Part shown: positions 1 through 13,900 of the stretch, in pieces
Numbering within the stretch: the first letter of the stretch is position 1
How the letters are laid out: each line of letters starts with the position of its first letter
Assembly: GCF_032118995.1 (NCBI RefSeq)
Contig: NC_092661.1
Span: forward strand, 11,966,494-12,030,493
DNA: 64,000 nt
Direction: 5' to 3'
From: Asterias amurensis
Taxonomy: Eukaryota; Echinodermata; Asteroidea; Forcipulatida; Asteriidae
Notes under the pieces: generated by a model
Databases searched by the model: none
What the model was told of the DNA's origin: nothing
Seen by the model: only the letters and a program-made list of their open reading frames with translations
Translations under genes and position numbers: made by a program

Positions 1-948
1 ATGATGCTGAAATTATGAAAACTAAAGTTATAAACTTAATTTTGTCCTTGCCCTTCACCTCTGTGGACCCTCGTTCAAACCCTGCTTAAGACCGGAGCTT
101 TGCAGGCGGATCCGGTTTTCCCAAGTTTGACTTTTCCTCCCAGATTTAGAACTTCACAGGCTCAGGCCTACGGGTCACAGTGCAAGACACTTTTGAAGGT
201 TCCTTAATTTCATTATCAGAAAGATATAATCAGGAATAAGAGTCATTACTAACGAAAAAGTCTGAAACTTTGATACAAATTCAAAGGTATGTTGAAATGT
301 TGGCATTTCTACTGTTTTGTAATCCCTGGGGTTATAGGTTCCAAGAAGCCTTTGGAAACAGTAAGCAAAGCACCAGAAAAGTAGACAAATAAGCAGGATT
401 CTTTTATTTGTGGGAAAAAATGTTGTCTGATTTTCTTCACCAGGCCGACATAAAAAGACCGAATTCAGCCAAAAGACTGAACAATCTCATCCCTGTATAA
501 TAAAAATAATTAAACAAGTCAAATAACATCCACCAGGGATTCTGACTAGGTCAACCTTTAAATGATTTGGGAAAGAACCAAAACACCTAGAACAGGATTG
601 GAACCAACAACCTCCAACATGGCTAGGCACTAAATACTAAACTCCACAGCGGTTCGGCCCATCGGAAAATACCCGAGCGTAACAACCAGGTCCTAGTGGT
701 TAGTCCACTCTTATGTAACAACTCCCCAAACCGGGGATCGTCGCGAACCGTGCCGGAATGTTCCGAGAGCACATGAAAAGTTCCGAACCGCTGTAGAGGT
801 TAGTTTTTAGTGCCTTCCTCCAACATGGGGCTAGGATAGCTCAGTTTGTTGAGCGCTGACATGTTAAGCGAAGGTTTTTGGTTCAAATCCTGCTTTAGGA
901 AATTTTTCTTTGTTCAACCCAAAATCAAAAATCATTCCAATTACCAAC
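1..948 (-). other. MMS22L intron after coding exon 24 (partial)
   Basis: This is the intron 3' of the last visible MMS22L exon; it begins with the donor gttggt at 948 and continues off the left edge. Apart from the tRNA-like SINE at about 832-925 I see no gene in it. Confidence 0.7.
832..925 (+). mobile_element. SINE S1, tRNA-derived head
   Basis: A good RNA polymerase III A box (TAGCTCAGTTTGTTGAGCG) is followed about 30 bp later by a B box (GGTTCAAATCC). The acceptor stem does not pair well, so this is a SINE head and not a working tRNA. It runs into the tail TTCTTTGTTCAACCC, which also follows the tRNA-like copy at 38725. Confidence 0.6.
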
Positions 949-1159
949 CTGACTATTAATGATAGCTGACACATCTTCCAGCTTGTACACAAGTCTAGTC
1001 AGTTCTTGCATCTGATGACTGGGCTGTGGACTGTGCAGTCCGCATCGTAGCCAGGCATGGACCAGAGCTGAAGACCACTTGGCCCGGCCAACTCCAGCCT
1101 GGAGTTTCTCTGTGAAGGATTGGTTCGGCAGAAGATGGCAGAGATACCGCACAGTGATG
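949..1159 (-). CDS. MMS22L: MMS22L coding exon 24
   Basis: Acceptor ttcttttcag, donor gttggt; the exon enters at phase 2 and ends in phase 0. It includes RYLCHLLPNQSF and MQELTRLVYKLEDVSAIIN, which match the human region around its LTRLLFNLSEV. Confidence 0.9.
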
Positions 1160-4100
1160 CTGAAAAGAAACAAGGGAAACTCAAATGTCAACTTTTGTTC
1201 TTCTCCAAATTAAGATATTCCGGACGGTTTATTCATTCTTATTGGTCGTGTGGAGCAGCGTTTGATAGTATAAAGCATTTTGAGAAAGATTTCACTTCAA
1301 AGTAATGGCATAATGTACAAAGATAAAAAGTTTTTAAGAGTCAGTTCAGGTAAATAGTTGACATAGTTGCTCACGGTCAAAAAATTAATTTTTTTTATAC
1401 TTTGTGGGTGGAAGGGCCTTGGGGTGCAAGTAAACAAAATTGCATTTTCAATTCTATATATAGCCCGTTGCCATAGTTACGGCTCATTTTAATTTTTTGC
1501 CATTTTAGGTCGATTTTGGGGTCTGAAAAACTGGTTTTTAGCTCATATTTACAACTCCACCCCACCAAAATGCAATATTAATTCAAAAAACCTTTTAGAT
1601 CACTACAAAGTATCATCCTTGGCCTTCCTTGAGAAAAAAAAATTATTGCTTTAAATATCACCCTTGTGCTATTTTTGCATCATGCATTACAGTATGTTTT
1701 TAGAACTTGCAAAATCGACATTTTTACCCTATTTTTGGACCCCTAAATGTCAACTTGCCAGGGGTCTCAGAAAATTTTCCTTTCGTCTGTGATTAGGACC
1801 AACATTGGTTTTTCCATATCTGGTGTCAAAAACTTGGGCAATTGTATCCTGTTGGGCCAGTACTGCCTCAAAACTAGACTTTTTTCCCAAAAACATGAAA
1901 AATGCCTTTTTAAGGGTCTTTTCACATAATATCGACATACGTGTCCATGGTAAAAGAAAAGGAATATTTTTTTATACTTTGTGGATGGTAGGGACTTGGG
2001 GCGCAAATAAACAACATTAACATTTTAAATCATAATATAACACGTTGCCATGGTAACAGTTCATTTGTGTTTAGGCAACTTTGGGCCGATATTGGGGAAT
2101 GAAAAACTGTTTTTTTAAGTTAATATTTACAACTCCACCCCACCAAAAAACAAAATTATTTCATAAAACCTTTTACATCACTACAAAGTATCATCCTTGG
2201 CTTTACTTGAGACAAAAAAATATTGCTATAAGTTTCCCCCCTTGTGCTATCTTTAGAATGTGCATTAGAGTAAGTTTTTAGAACTTGCAAAATCAACATT
2301 TTTACCATATTTTTTGCCCTCAAAATTCCATTTTTTCAGGGGTCTCAGAATATTTTCCTTTCGGTTTTGATCAGGGCCATAATTTGTCTTTTTATTTCTG
2401 GTAAGAAAAACTCGGGCAATTGTATCCTGATGTAACAGAACTGTCTCAAAAATAGACCCTTTTCCCCAAAAACATAGAGAAAATTCATTTTGAAATATTT
2501 GCTTCATTTTGAATTTATAACATGAAGAAGTTAGCTATAATTCCATCAACCTGGCAGCTTTTTATAAGCACTTTGTAGGTTTAGTGCATTACCAAACATT
2601 GTTCAGGACTTGTTGATGACCTAAATCTTATAATTTGCCCCACCCCGGCCCTGGCCCAATCATATTTCTTGACATTGCATAAAATAAAATAACAGTTTTG
2701 TGAACAGCGCCTCTTTTTTGAAAGTCACATTTTTTAATTCCCCTTGCACATCAAGAAAGTTTGTACTGTCTTTAATGTTTTATTGGTTCTCGGAATATTT
2801 CCCTTTTTGTTTTGATTGGGCTATCATTATGGTTTGCATGTCTACTGGGGAGAAACACTTTATTGTATCCTGTTGTGACACTTCTGCCTCAAAAATGGTA
2901 ATTTTTCCAAAAACAATAAAAATGCATTTTGAAGTTTTTCCTTAGTTTGAATTGATAAAAAACAAAAACGAGCATGCTTGTTAAAAGAATATGGCACTGT
3001 TTCCATGCTCTTTAAGCCACTGAGTTCTTGTTTTGTCATAACTACTTTACCTAGTTGTACAGGTATGATTCACATTGCAAGAAGAGAAGTAGTGCGATGA
3101 GCAAGCTTTACTGTTCTTGTCTTTACATGGCCTTATAACAGTCTTCTTGGTCCCCTGCCCGCTACCAAACTAAACATTTTCATCCCAATCAGAACAAAGA
3201 GGTTTTAAAAGTGAGCAAGTACTGTATCCAAATGATCTAACCATTTAGCCGCTGTACCGCCCAGCCGCATTATAGCGATACACTGTATGCGGTACGAGGA
3301 AACCTCGCTAGCTTGTGTTTGTAGAAAAAAGGAACATCAAAAGAAAACTCGATAGTCATTAGTAGGTCTACGCATTTGTTAATATATCTAGTTGTTATAG
3401 ATCGTTATTAATTCTCCCTTCACAGTTGACTTGTCGAAGCTAATGATGATGAAATAATTTAGCTCTTACGAAAAATAAAACGCTCATTAGTAAACAGGAA
3501 CTGTTCATCATTTATGATATTGTCAAAAATTAACGCCTTCGCATTTAATCAGTATGAGCATTGAGCCAGAAAAAAGCCTTGAAAAGCTATTGTGTTCATT
3601 TTATCCGTGCACAAAAATATTCGCCATAAAAATTACCGTAGCGGTTTAACGAGAGGCATTTATTGTTCCCATGAGAACTTTTATACAAATATAACCGAAA
3701 GGGTAAAAAATTGTGCATCTTTTAAAATTTGAACTATGATTCCAGTAATTTACTGCAAGACTCTTGAAAAATTGGATTTCAGCAAACTCGGGTGGTGCAG
3801 GGACTAAAGGGCTAAATGGCCATTCACCTGCTTTGGCCTTCTGTAAGCAGTTCCCCCATCTATGGTGGGGTTCCTTTCAATTGTACTGTTGCAAACAATA
3901 AAAGAGTTGGTTTATTTAACGTGATAAACAATTCAATGTTTTTTGTTGATCGTTCTCAGAGACATATATAATAGTTATGAATTAGTAAGATAGTGAATGG
4001 AAAAAATATCAAACTAGCCTGAATAGACTTTTGTCACTGCAAATGCATCTTACTTATTTATGTTCAGCAGGTGCAAGTTTTTACAACTTCTTTCAATGTT

Positions 4101-7100
4101 GTTTCATTAAAGGAACACGTTGCCTGGGATCGGTCGAGTTGGTATTTGAAAAGCGTTTGTAAACGTTTATTAAAAAATGCATATGATTAGAAAGATATTT
4201 TAAAAGTAGAATAGAATGATCCACACAAGTATCACTCAAAAACATCTTTCTAACCATGCATTTTAAAACAAACCGTTAGAAACGCATTTCAAAGACCAAC
4301 TTAACCGATCCCAGGCAACGTGTTTCTTTTAAATAATCTCTTACGCTCATCTTGCAAATCGTTAGTATCATTGTTTTTAATAAGATCTTGGCAAACTTTT
4401 CCAACACTTTTAAGCGGGCTTTTTAATTTCCCACGTTTGTGTTGGACATGATTGGATGCTCCAAACCATCTGCCGCAAGCACAGAAACTACAATGATTAT
4501 GATCTCTATCTCTAAGAAAAGTTTTACATTTGGTAGCAGGCAGGGACAAAGGAGAGTAGGCCCTGTATTAAAGACAACTTGTAAAGAATGCTCGTCACAC
4601 TCTACTTGCAATGGGAATCATACCTGTACAATAGGTAAAGTAGCCAAATCAAGAACTCTCAGTGGCAAAGCATTGGTTATGGTTTGGTTGGATACCATTA
4701 TGTTTAAATAAAAACTTTGTATTCATTACTCAAAGGGCATGGAAACAGTGCCAGATTTTTAACAAGCATGCATTGTTTTTGGAAAAATTACTATACTTAA
4801 GGCATGATCAGTCACAACAAGATACAATAAACACAGTGTTTCTACCCAGAAGACATGAAAACACCAATAACAACCGAAAGGGAACACTTTCACAAAAAGA
4901 GGCGCTATTCACAAAACATTGTTTTATGCAATGTCAAGAAATATGATTGGGGCTGGGCCGGGCAAATTGTAAAATTAAGGTCATCAACAGTTCCTGATCA
5001 ATGTTGGGTAATCCACTAAGTGCTAAGGAAAAGCTGCAAGATTGATAGAATTATTACTTTTTAATGTTAGAAATTCAGTATGAAGAAAAAACAATTCAAA
5101 ATGCATTTTTCTGTTTGAGGAAAAAAGTCTATTTTTGAAACAGTACTGTTAACATCAGGATACACTTGCCAAGTTTTTCTTACCAGAAATAAAAAAGACA
5201 AATTTTGGCCCTGATCAAACCGAAAGGAAAATATTCTGAGACCCCTGAAAAAAATGAAATTTTGAGGGCAAAAAATATGGTAAGAATGTTGATTTTGCAA
5301 GTTCTAAAAACATACTCTAATGCACATTCTAAAGATAGCACAAGGGGGAAATTTATAGCAATATTTTTTTGTCTCAAGTAAAGCCAAGGATAATACTTTG
5401 TAGTGACGTAAAAGGTTTTATGAAATAATTTTGTTTTTTGGTGGGGTGGAGTTGTAAATAATAACTAAAAAACAGTTTTTCATACCCCAAGATCAGCCTA
5501 AAGTGGCCTAAACACACATGAACTCTTACCATGGCAACGTGTTATATTATGATTTTAAAAGGAAATGTTGTTTATTTGGACCCCAAGTCCCTACCATCCT
5601 ACCATCCACACAAAAATGAAAAATATTCTTCTTTTTTTTTACCGTGGACACGTATTTCGATATTATGGGAAAAGACCCTTAAGAAGGCATTTTTCATGTT
5701 TTGGGGAAAAAAGTCTAGTTTTGAGGCAGTACTGTCACAACAGGATACAATTGCCCAAGTTTTTGACACCAGATTTTGAAAGACCACTGTTGGCCCTAAT
5801 CACAGCCGAAAGGGAAATTTTCTGAGACCCCTGGCAAGTTGACATTTTGGGGTCCAAAAATAGGGAAAAAATGTTGATTTTGCAAGTTCTAAAAACATAC
5901 TGTAAGGCATAATGCAAAAATAGCACAAGGGTGTTATTTAAAGCAATAAATTTTTTTCTCAAGGAAGGCCAAGGATGATACTTTGTAGTGATATAAAAGG
6001 TTTTTTGAAATAATGTTGCATTTTGGTTGGGTGGAGTTGTAAATATGAGCTAAAAAACAGTTTTTCAGACCCCAAAATCGGCCTAAAATGGCCAAAACAC
6101 AAAATGAGCCGTAACCATGGCAACGGCTTATATATAGAATTGAAAATGCAATTTTGTTTACTTGCAACCCAAGGCCCTTCCACCAACGAAGTATAAAAAA
6201 AATTCATTTTTTGACCTTGAGCAAGTATGTCAACTATTTACCTGAACTGACTCTTAAGTACCTGATTAAATATGTAAAATAATATGTATGACTTATCTAG
6301 AATACACACTGAAATCACCCAGAAATTAAAACTTGATAACACAGCGCTTGATTGTAATATTCTTTTAGGTTGAACAAGAGAACACATTTTGTTCACGATT
6401 TGTGCGTCCTTTAGAAGCATTCGTGAGGTAAACTTGGGATAAAGTTGTAATTTTCACAAATTTTGGCCAAGCATTTTAGCCGGGCATGACACTCAAAACA
6501 ATATCGTGATATGACTAACCTGTGATGGACTCTAGGGTTATTCACACCAAAGTACTGGAATAACTCCATTGGCGTTGGATGTACTTGTGTCTGATCTGGT
6601 ATTTCAGGGAACTTTCTGCAAAAAACAAAAAAAAACAACAGCAATAACATTTAACCTTTTCCATCAATATCTGCTCTGGTATTTTGTGTAAATTTCTGCA
6701 AAATAAAAAAACACCAGTATAATAACTGATCAAGTGAGGTTTGTGGAGATACCATATAAATAATTCTCTTTTGGGGGCTATGGCTAGATTTTTGCATCAA
6801 AGCTGTAGCCAAAGCCATCAATTCAGATATGGCCTTAGTGCCATTATGAAGAGCAAACAGTGCAGTGTGGTCCTAGTGTAAGTATTGACAATAGACTGTG
6901 CAAGTCTCGCGCGCACCGGAGCGAGAAAACACGACAACCGAAGAACTTTATTTTTTTATGAATCAAATCTTTGCTTTAATTTATTCTCAATGCCGAATCT
7001 GAACAACAAAAATACACTATAGAGCTTGTTTAAATTAGTTTTAGCCTTTTAAACAAATACACAATTATGGGTTAAAGTTTATGTATAGACAAAAGTAAAA

Positions 7101-10100
7101 CTCTGGGACAAGGATGTTTGTTTGATCTTAAATTCTTTGAAGCCCCTTTTGTAAATCTACGCCCGAATGTGAAACTACTCAAACCTGGTTTATACGCGGA
7201 CGCACGATGGTCGCAAGGGCGTTAGATAAACACGTGACGCAGTTTAAAGAGGAAGCCGTCGCCTAAACGACCAATGAAAAGGCTTTTCACCCAGCACGAC
7301 CAAAACAAGCGTCTGCGTAAGTTTCGTGATTGGAGATGGGCACAAATTCTTAATTTTTACCAAGTAACCTGACCTGAGGTCAAGTTTAAATATTGGTTTT
7401 TCTTCGTTATTTTGTTGACTTTATTTTTACTTTTATATATGATGTTAATTAGTATTACATTTTTAACAACATATGTCATTTTTATGGTCATAAACTACAT
7501 GAAACTAAAGTAATGGACGAAACAAAATCTTCCCAACGTAAAACTTCATAAGGTTGGGACCACAATGGTCCCGGAAGTTCAAATCCGCGCGAGACTTGCA
7601 CAGTCTATAGAGAGGTTACGCAAGTCTACAGATAGACATACAGGTACCGATACGTCAAAACTAAGTGTGTTCACTTGACGCATATCCGTGACTATCGTAT
7701 TTTCACACACGTTAGTATTTTTCACACACGTTAGCAACAGATACAGGAGCTCATACGCGTCATAGAAAAACGGATACTGTTTTGCAGACTTTTTAGTTGT
7801 CTTTTTGTCCCAGACTAAAAACATTTCCCCTGGAATTGCTTTCATTGGTATCGTGCTCGATATATATATATTTTTTTCAGTCATTTGCTAGCAAAACGAT
7901 GACAAAATGCAGTGTATAAAACACGGGGTCTCTATCCGTCATGCTTGTGGGAAAAACACTCATGATGAATGCTAGCGCCTTCAAGTGCACTAGTGACAAT
8001 AACCTATATTTTGCGCAATAAAACCCAACACGCGGCTGACGTGAACGGATACGTTTATCATATTCGTATCTGTATCTGTTTCACTTGCGAAACCTCTCTT
8101 AAAAAGGCAGTGGACACTATTGGTAGTTCCTCAAAATAATTATTATCATAAAACCTTACTTGGTAACGAGTAATGGGGAGAGGTTGATAGTATAAAACGT
8201 TGTGAGAAACGGCTCCCTCTGAAGTAATGTATTTTTCGAGAAAGAAGTAATTTTCCACGAATTTGATTTCAAGACCTCAGATTTAGAATTTGAGGTCTTG
8301 AAATCAACCATTTCAAAGCACACAGTTTCGTGTGACAAGGGTGTTTTTTCTTTCATCATTATCTCGCAACTTCAACGACCAGTTGAGCTCAAATTTTCAC
8401 AGGTTTGTTATTTTATGAATATGTTGAGATACATGTACACCAAACGAGAAGACTGGTCTTTGACTATTACCAATAGTGTCCAGTGTCTTTAACCTGCAAA
8501 AACGGTTATAAAAACGGTTATCAGAACACATGAACCCAGAGTGCAGCACTTAAGATAGATGATGGAAGAAAAACACAGATAATGCGTTTGAGCATTAACA
8601 AGATGATCTTTCCAAACAGGGACTCTTTCCTTCAGAGCCTGAAAAAATATTTGCTGCGAAGGAAAGGGGGGTCACCCCCCCCCCCCACAAAAGTTGCATA
8701 AAACTATAAAGTATTAGCCTTAAGAGCATTTAAAACGTTTTAAGTTACATTTCCGTTCTAATGAAACACGTAGCGCCGGAAAAACTCTGGGAAAAATTTG
8801 AATAAGCCGGAATTCCGGCAATAGCCGGAAAACTGGCATCCCCGTCCAAAACATAATTAGTTTCTACCACAAAAGCTCTCGAAGGTATAATAAATTATAA
8901 TTTTAAATGAAATCTAGTGATTATGGCCTATAGCTAACACGATCGAATGTCTGGTAAGGGAGTCCCTGAAGTGGATTTAAATTAAGGAAGATCCCTTTGT
9001 ACTTTTATACACATTTTCAGAGGTCAGACACATTAATCTTTACAAAATTAAATATCAGAATTTCTTACAAGTCTGTGGCCAGCAGGGTGAAGCCAGTGGC
9101 TACATCTGCAAGCTCCAACGGTGGAGTCTGAGTTGTGGCATGTTTCTTGATGAATGGATAAACATTGTCCCACAGAAGCTGAGCAAGTCCTGAAATGAAG
9201 TAAAAACAAATCAATCATACAAATAGTTACACACATACACATAAGAACAGTTAGCAACAAAAGAAAAGTTAAATGCCAACTTAAAGGGTGCATGTACTTT
9301 TTGTAGGACAAAAAACACAATGTCCACAGATTTACACTAAACTTACACAGTTTGAAGATAATGACAGTAGAAAGCTTCCCCGATAATATAACATGCTGAT
9401 CATGAGGTGCTGTAGTTTTTGAGAAATGAGTAAAACAATATCATGAAAATATTGTTCGTCTCATGAGACAAAAATTATTTGAAGCATGTACAAACGGATT
9501 TTCATGACATTGTTTTACTCCTTTCTCAAAAACTACAGCACCTCAGTAAGTAATATTTGAAAGAAAGCTTTCCACTATCATTACCTCCAAACCCTGTAAG
9601 TTTAACGTAAATCTATGAACATTTTAAAAAAGTACCCAAATCGTTAATCACAAATTTAGGGTTGATTTACACAAAATACATGTAGGCAAGCAAATAAAGA
9701 CCAACATGAATCAGAAAAAAGTGCAGTGCTCTATTTTACCTTTGTACTTCTGCATCAACAGATCGTTATCTGTGGACATCTCAGCAGCAATGTTAGATGG
9801 CAACCTCTGCATTAATGTTTGCTTGTACAAAATTCTGGGGAGAAAAAAAAAAGGATTCAAATATCGTAACAGCCAACAAGTCCTAGTTTCACGGAGCTAC
9901 TGGGGCAAAAAGTAGGTATTATAGCAAAACTGTGCTTATTACCCATGTCATAGGTTTTAATTTTGAATTATGAGACCCATTTAATGTAGCATGTACCTTG
10001 TAAGGGTTAAGTAGGATTTGAAACTTTTTATGGTGGAAAAACGATATGGAAAGGTTTGCGGTAAAACCATGTAATGACTATACTGTCTAAATTGAGTTCT

Positions 10101-10866
10101 GAAAAGAACTGTTGGTGTTTCTCGACGTTTCAATCAGTATGCTCTGATCGTCTTCTGGAGAAAACAAGGATCAACACGCTGATGTGGCACAATCTGCAGC
10201 CAACCAGGGCCCAATTTCATAGAGCTGCTAAGCACAAAAATTTGCTAAGCATGAAATTTCTTCCTTGATAAAAACAGGTTTACGAACCAAATTTTCATGT
10301 GATTTTCAGGATAAGCAAACAATAACTGAATACCAGTAACAAGCACTATGCAACAAATGGAAATTTGGCTGGTAATCCTGTTTTTATCGGGGAAGAAATT
10401 TCATGCTTAGCTAATTTGTGTGCTAAGCAGTGCAATGAAATTGGGCCCATGTCAGAAACTATCGCACAAACCCTGTACTTGCCAATAAGTGTACTTAGGT
10501 GAATCTGACAACACGTGGGTCCTAGATCTTCACGCCCCATCCCAAAGATGAAGCAAAGATTCTTAAGTAACTTGCTCAAAGACAAGAGCCAAGACCACTG
10601 ATCACACCCACAACCACTTCAGTAGTAAAAACAACCTGACCCCCTCAGTTTCTCAGCAAAATTCCATCAACTGCCGAGCATCAGTCACTTTGAAAAAGCT
10701 GGAAACACCCTCTTGTGGTTGGAGTCTCGCAAAAAAGAAAAAACATCATAAATTATTGACTACATACCTGTGCCTGGCCATGATTGTCTGTATGAATGTT
10801 AAGAGTGTTCTCATCTCATGATCAGATGATGCATCCAGCAAACTCCTTAAGCCACACCCTAAAACA

Positions 10867-10914
<48 letters not shown>

Positions 10915-13900
10915 TTGAAGTCTTATATATAGCGCACGTATCTACCAAACAGGTACTCAGGGCGCCGAGTATATACAAACTTTCAGAAAGATAGGTAATT
11001 GCAGTGATTAATTTTGAGACCCAATTATTTAGCACCTTATAAGGGTTTACAAGGTGCTACGGCGCATACTATACAGCAGCCACAGCTGGCCAGGAACACC
11101 GGGGCGAACCCCTTCTCTTTTCGAAAAGTGCACTGGGTTCTTTTACATGTGTTTACACAACACATGGGACCAACGGCTTTACGTCCTATCCGAAGGACGA
11201 AGCAATGGTTAAGTGTCTTGCTTAAGGACACTAGTGTCACGGCTGGGGATTCGAACCCACACTCTGCTGATCAGAAACACTAGAGTTTGAATTTGGTGCT
11301 CTTAACCGCTTGGCCACGACACTTTCACGTAAGAAGCAAGGAATCACTATTCACTGATTCACAGCAATGTAACTGTGTTGAAAGTCTGACCTTTTATGTT
11401 CAAATTTGCACAGAAGCTTCGGGCAGCTTAAAATTTGACACCCTTCATCTTTCCAAGCTCACTATACATTTAAAGCAGTGCCCAAAGCACAACACCAAAA
11501 ATTACAATGCACAGAAAAACTATCTGGCTTTGCAAAAATAGGTAACCAGCCAAAATACCGTACAGTTTAAATTGCTGTGGCTGGAACCGCATTCATTTTG
11601 TGCTAAGCAGAATGATCTGATTAAAATACACTTTATGAAATTGGGCCCTCTGATCACAGTAGTTCAAAGATTTTTAAATAACACATAAAGAGTAACTCAA
11701 TAAAGTTTACTGAATGCTGAAAAGAATATTGAATGAAACTCTAAATTGTTCATTGGTGACTGCTCTTAACCGAATTCGATTAGGACATTTTTTTTTTACA
11801 GGGCCAAACTTAATGGCTCTTCTTTCTTTGGAATTCGGCACTTACATGTACAGCCCATAGAATCAAGGCTTCGCCGGGGCTGTACGTGCAGAATTTTCTT
11901 AATATAAACTTCAATCATGATGGAACTTTCAAATTCATTCATCAGAACATGGACACATTTCTGAAGAATCAGGGCAGCTTTCTGTGTTATGATACACAAG
12001 GGACTCAGGAAAAGTTGATGTATGTTTTTTAATTGATGGCCACAGATTTCTGCCGTTATGATAAAATGTTCCAGGGTAATTGCCCTTACCGATGAGCTTT
12101 TCTTCTGATAAACTGAGCTTGTTGCTAGCGTCAAACACTTCCTGTGCAGACTCAATGTAACTCAGTATCAATCCCCAGAGTTGACTCTTCCTACCGCTGT
12201 CCAGAGATTTGTTGCTCATTTCCCTGCGTCAATGTCAAACATTATTTCTATTACAGTATAATAATCTGCAATATTGTATTAAAAAAGCTACCACCTTTTG
12301 AAATCAAATTTTCACAGATTACTTTTATTAAAATATCTTCATTAAAGGCAGTGGACACTATTGGTAATTACTCAAAATAATTATTAGCATAAAACCTTTC
12401 TCAATGACGAGTAATGGGGAGAGGTTGATGGTATAAAACATCGTGAGAAACGGCTCCCTCTGAAGTGCCATAGTTTTCGAGAAAGCAGTAATTTTCCATG
12501 AATTTGATTTTTAGACCTCAGATTTAGAACTTGAGGTCTCGAAATCAACCATCTAAACGCACACAACTTCGTGTGACAAGGTCGTTTTTTCTTTCATTAT
12601 TATCTTGCAATTACCTGACCGATTGAGCTCAAATTTTCACAGGTTTGTTATTTTATGCATATGTTGAGATATACCAACTGTGAAGGCTAGTCTTTGACAA
12701 TTACCAATAGTGTCCACAGCCTTTAAAGGATTTGGGTACTTTTTGTAACACAACACACCATGTCCACAGATTTATATTAGACTTACACTTACCATTTGAA
12801 GGTAATGATAGTAGAAAGCGTACCTTAAAATATTAGTTGCTGAGGTGCTGTAGTTTTTGAGAAATGAGTAAAACAATGTCATGAAAATACGTTTTCGGCT
12901 CATGATCACTGAGACAAAAATTATTTTCATGATATTGTTTGACTCATTTCTTAAAAACTACAGCACTTCAGCAAGTAATATTTTCAGGGAAGCTTTCTAC
13001 TGTCATTATCTTCAAACTGAGTAAGTTTAGTGTTAATCTGTAGATATTGTGTTTTTTTTGTCCAACAAAAAGCACACAGCAGACCCTTTAATATAAGATT
13101 TAAAACAATCAAAGTTCCAAAAACTAATGGTTCTTGCTTAAAGGCCGGTTTATAGTCGGTCGCGCGATGGTCGCGCGACGGAAATCTTGCGCGCAATCCT
13201 AAGACTGAGGCCTAAAAACCGTGTCTTTTTATGATCGCGCGTCTAGATTTCCGACGCCCGACCATCACGCGACCAACTATAACCCGGCCTTAACAATGGT
13301 TGGCTGGCCAAGTGCAAGTCACAAAGCCCAAGGACCAGTCAAAATTCATTCCCAAGTGGCTTGGCTGGTTGGTTGTTGGAAAGCATCCCTATTTCTTAAA
13401 ATACGGACTAGTAAAAAAGCTAATGGACTATTTATTTATTTATTTATTTCCAGGCAAACAGTACATACAAAGAATAGGCAATACAAAATAAGACTACACA
13501 GAGAACAAGCCTGTGGATAACCAAAAAGCGAAAATAATCACTATCTAAAGACGATCCAGACAATAAAAATAACAAAGGCACAAAAGGGTACAAAGACGAA
13601 AAGGTGACAAGGTGACATGACAAAACTAATTTGTCCTGCTTGTCAGTTCTTAAAAATGTCACGGGCAGACCATGTTTTCATTGCCTTTAAAGACACTGGA
13701 CACTATTGGTAATTGTCAAAGACTAGTCTTCACAGTTGGTGTATCTCAACATATGCATAAAATAACAAACCTGTGAAAATTTTAGCTCAATCGGTCGTCA
13801 AAGTCGCAAGATATTAATGGAAGAAAAAACACCCTTGTCACACCGAAGTTGTGTGCTTTGTGATGCTTGATTTTGAGACCTCAAATTCTAAACTTGAGGT

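Noticed and set aside
832..900. Functional tRNA gene
   Set aside because: A and B boxes are present but no normal acceptor stem; the tail matches the SINE copy at 38725.
1747..2507. Several overlapping 60-80 codon frames as small genes
   Set aside because: The same frames recur in the inverted arm at 5067-5962 and in tandem; they follow from the repeat.
9048..9320. 90-codon minus-strand frame as a gene
   Set aside because: It is in the wrong frame over MMS22L exon 22.
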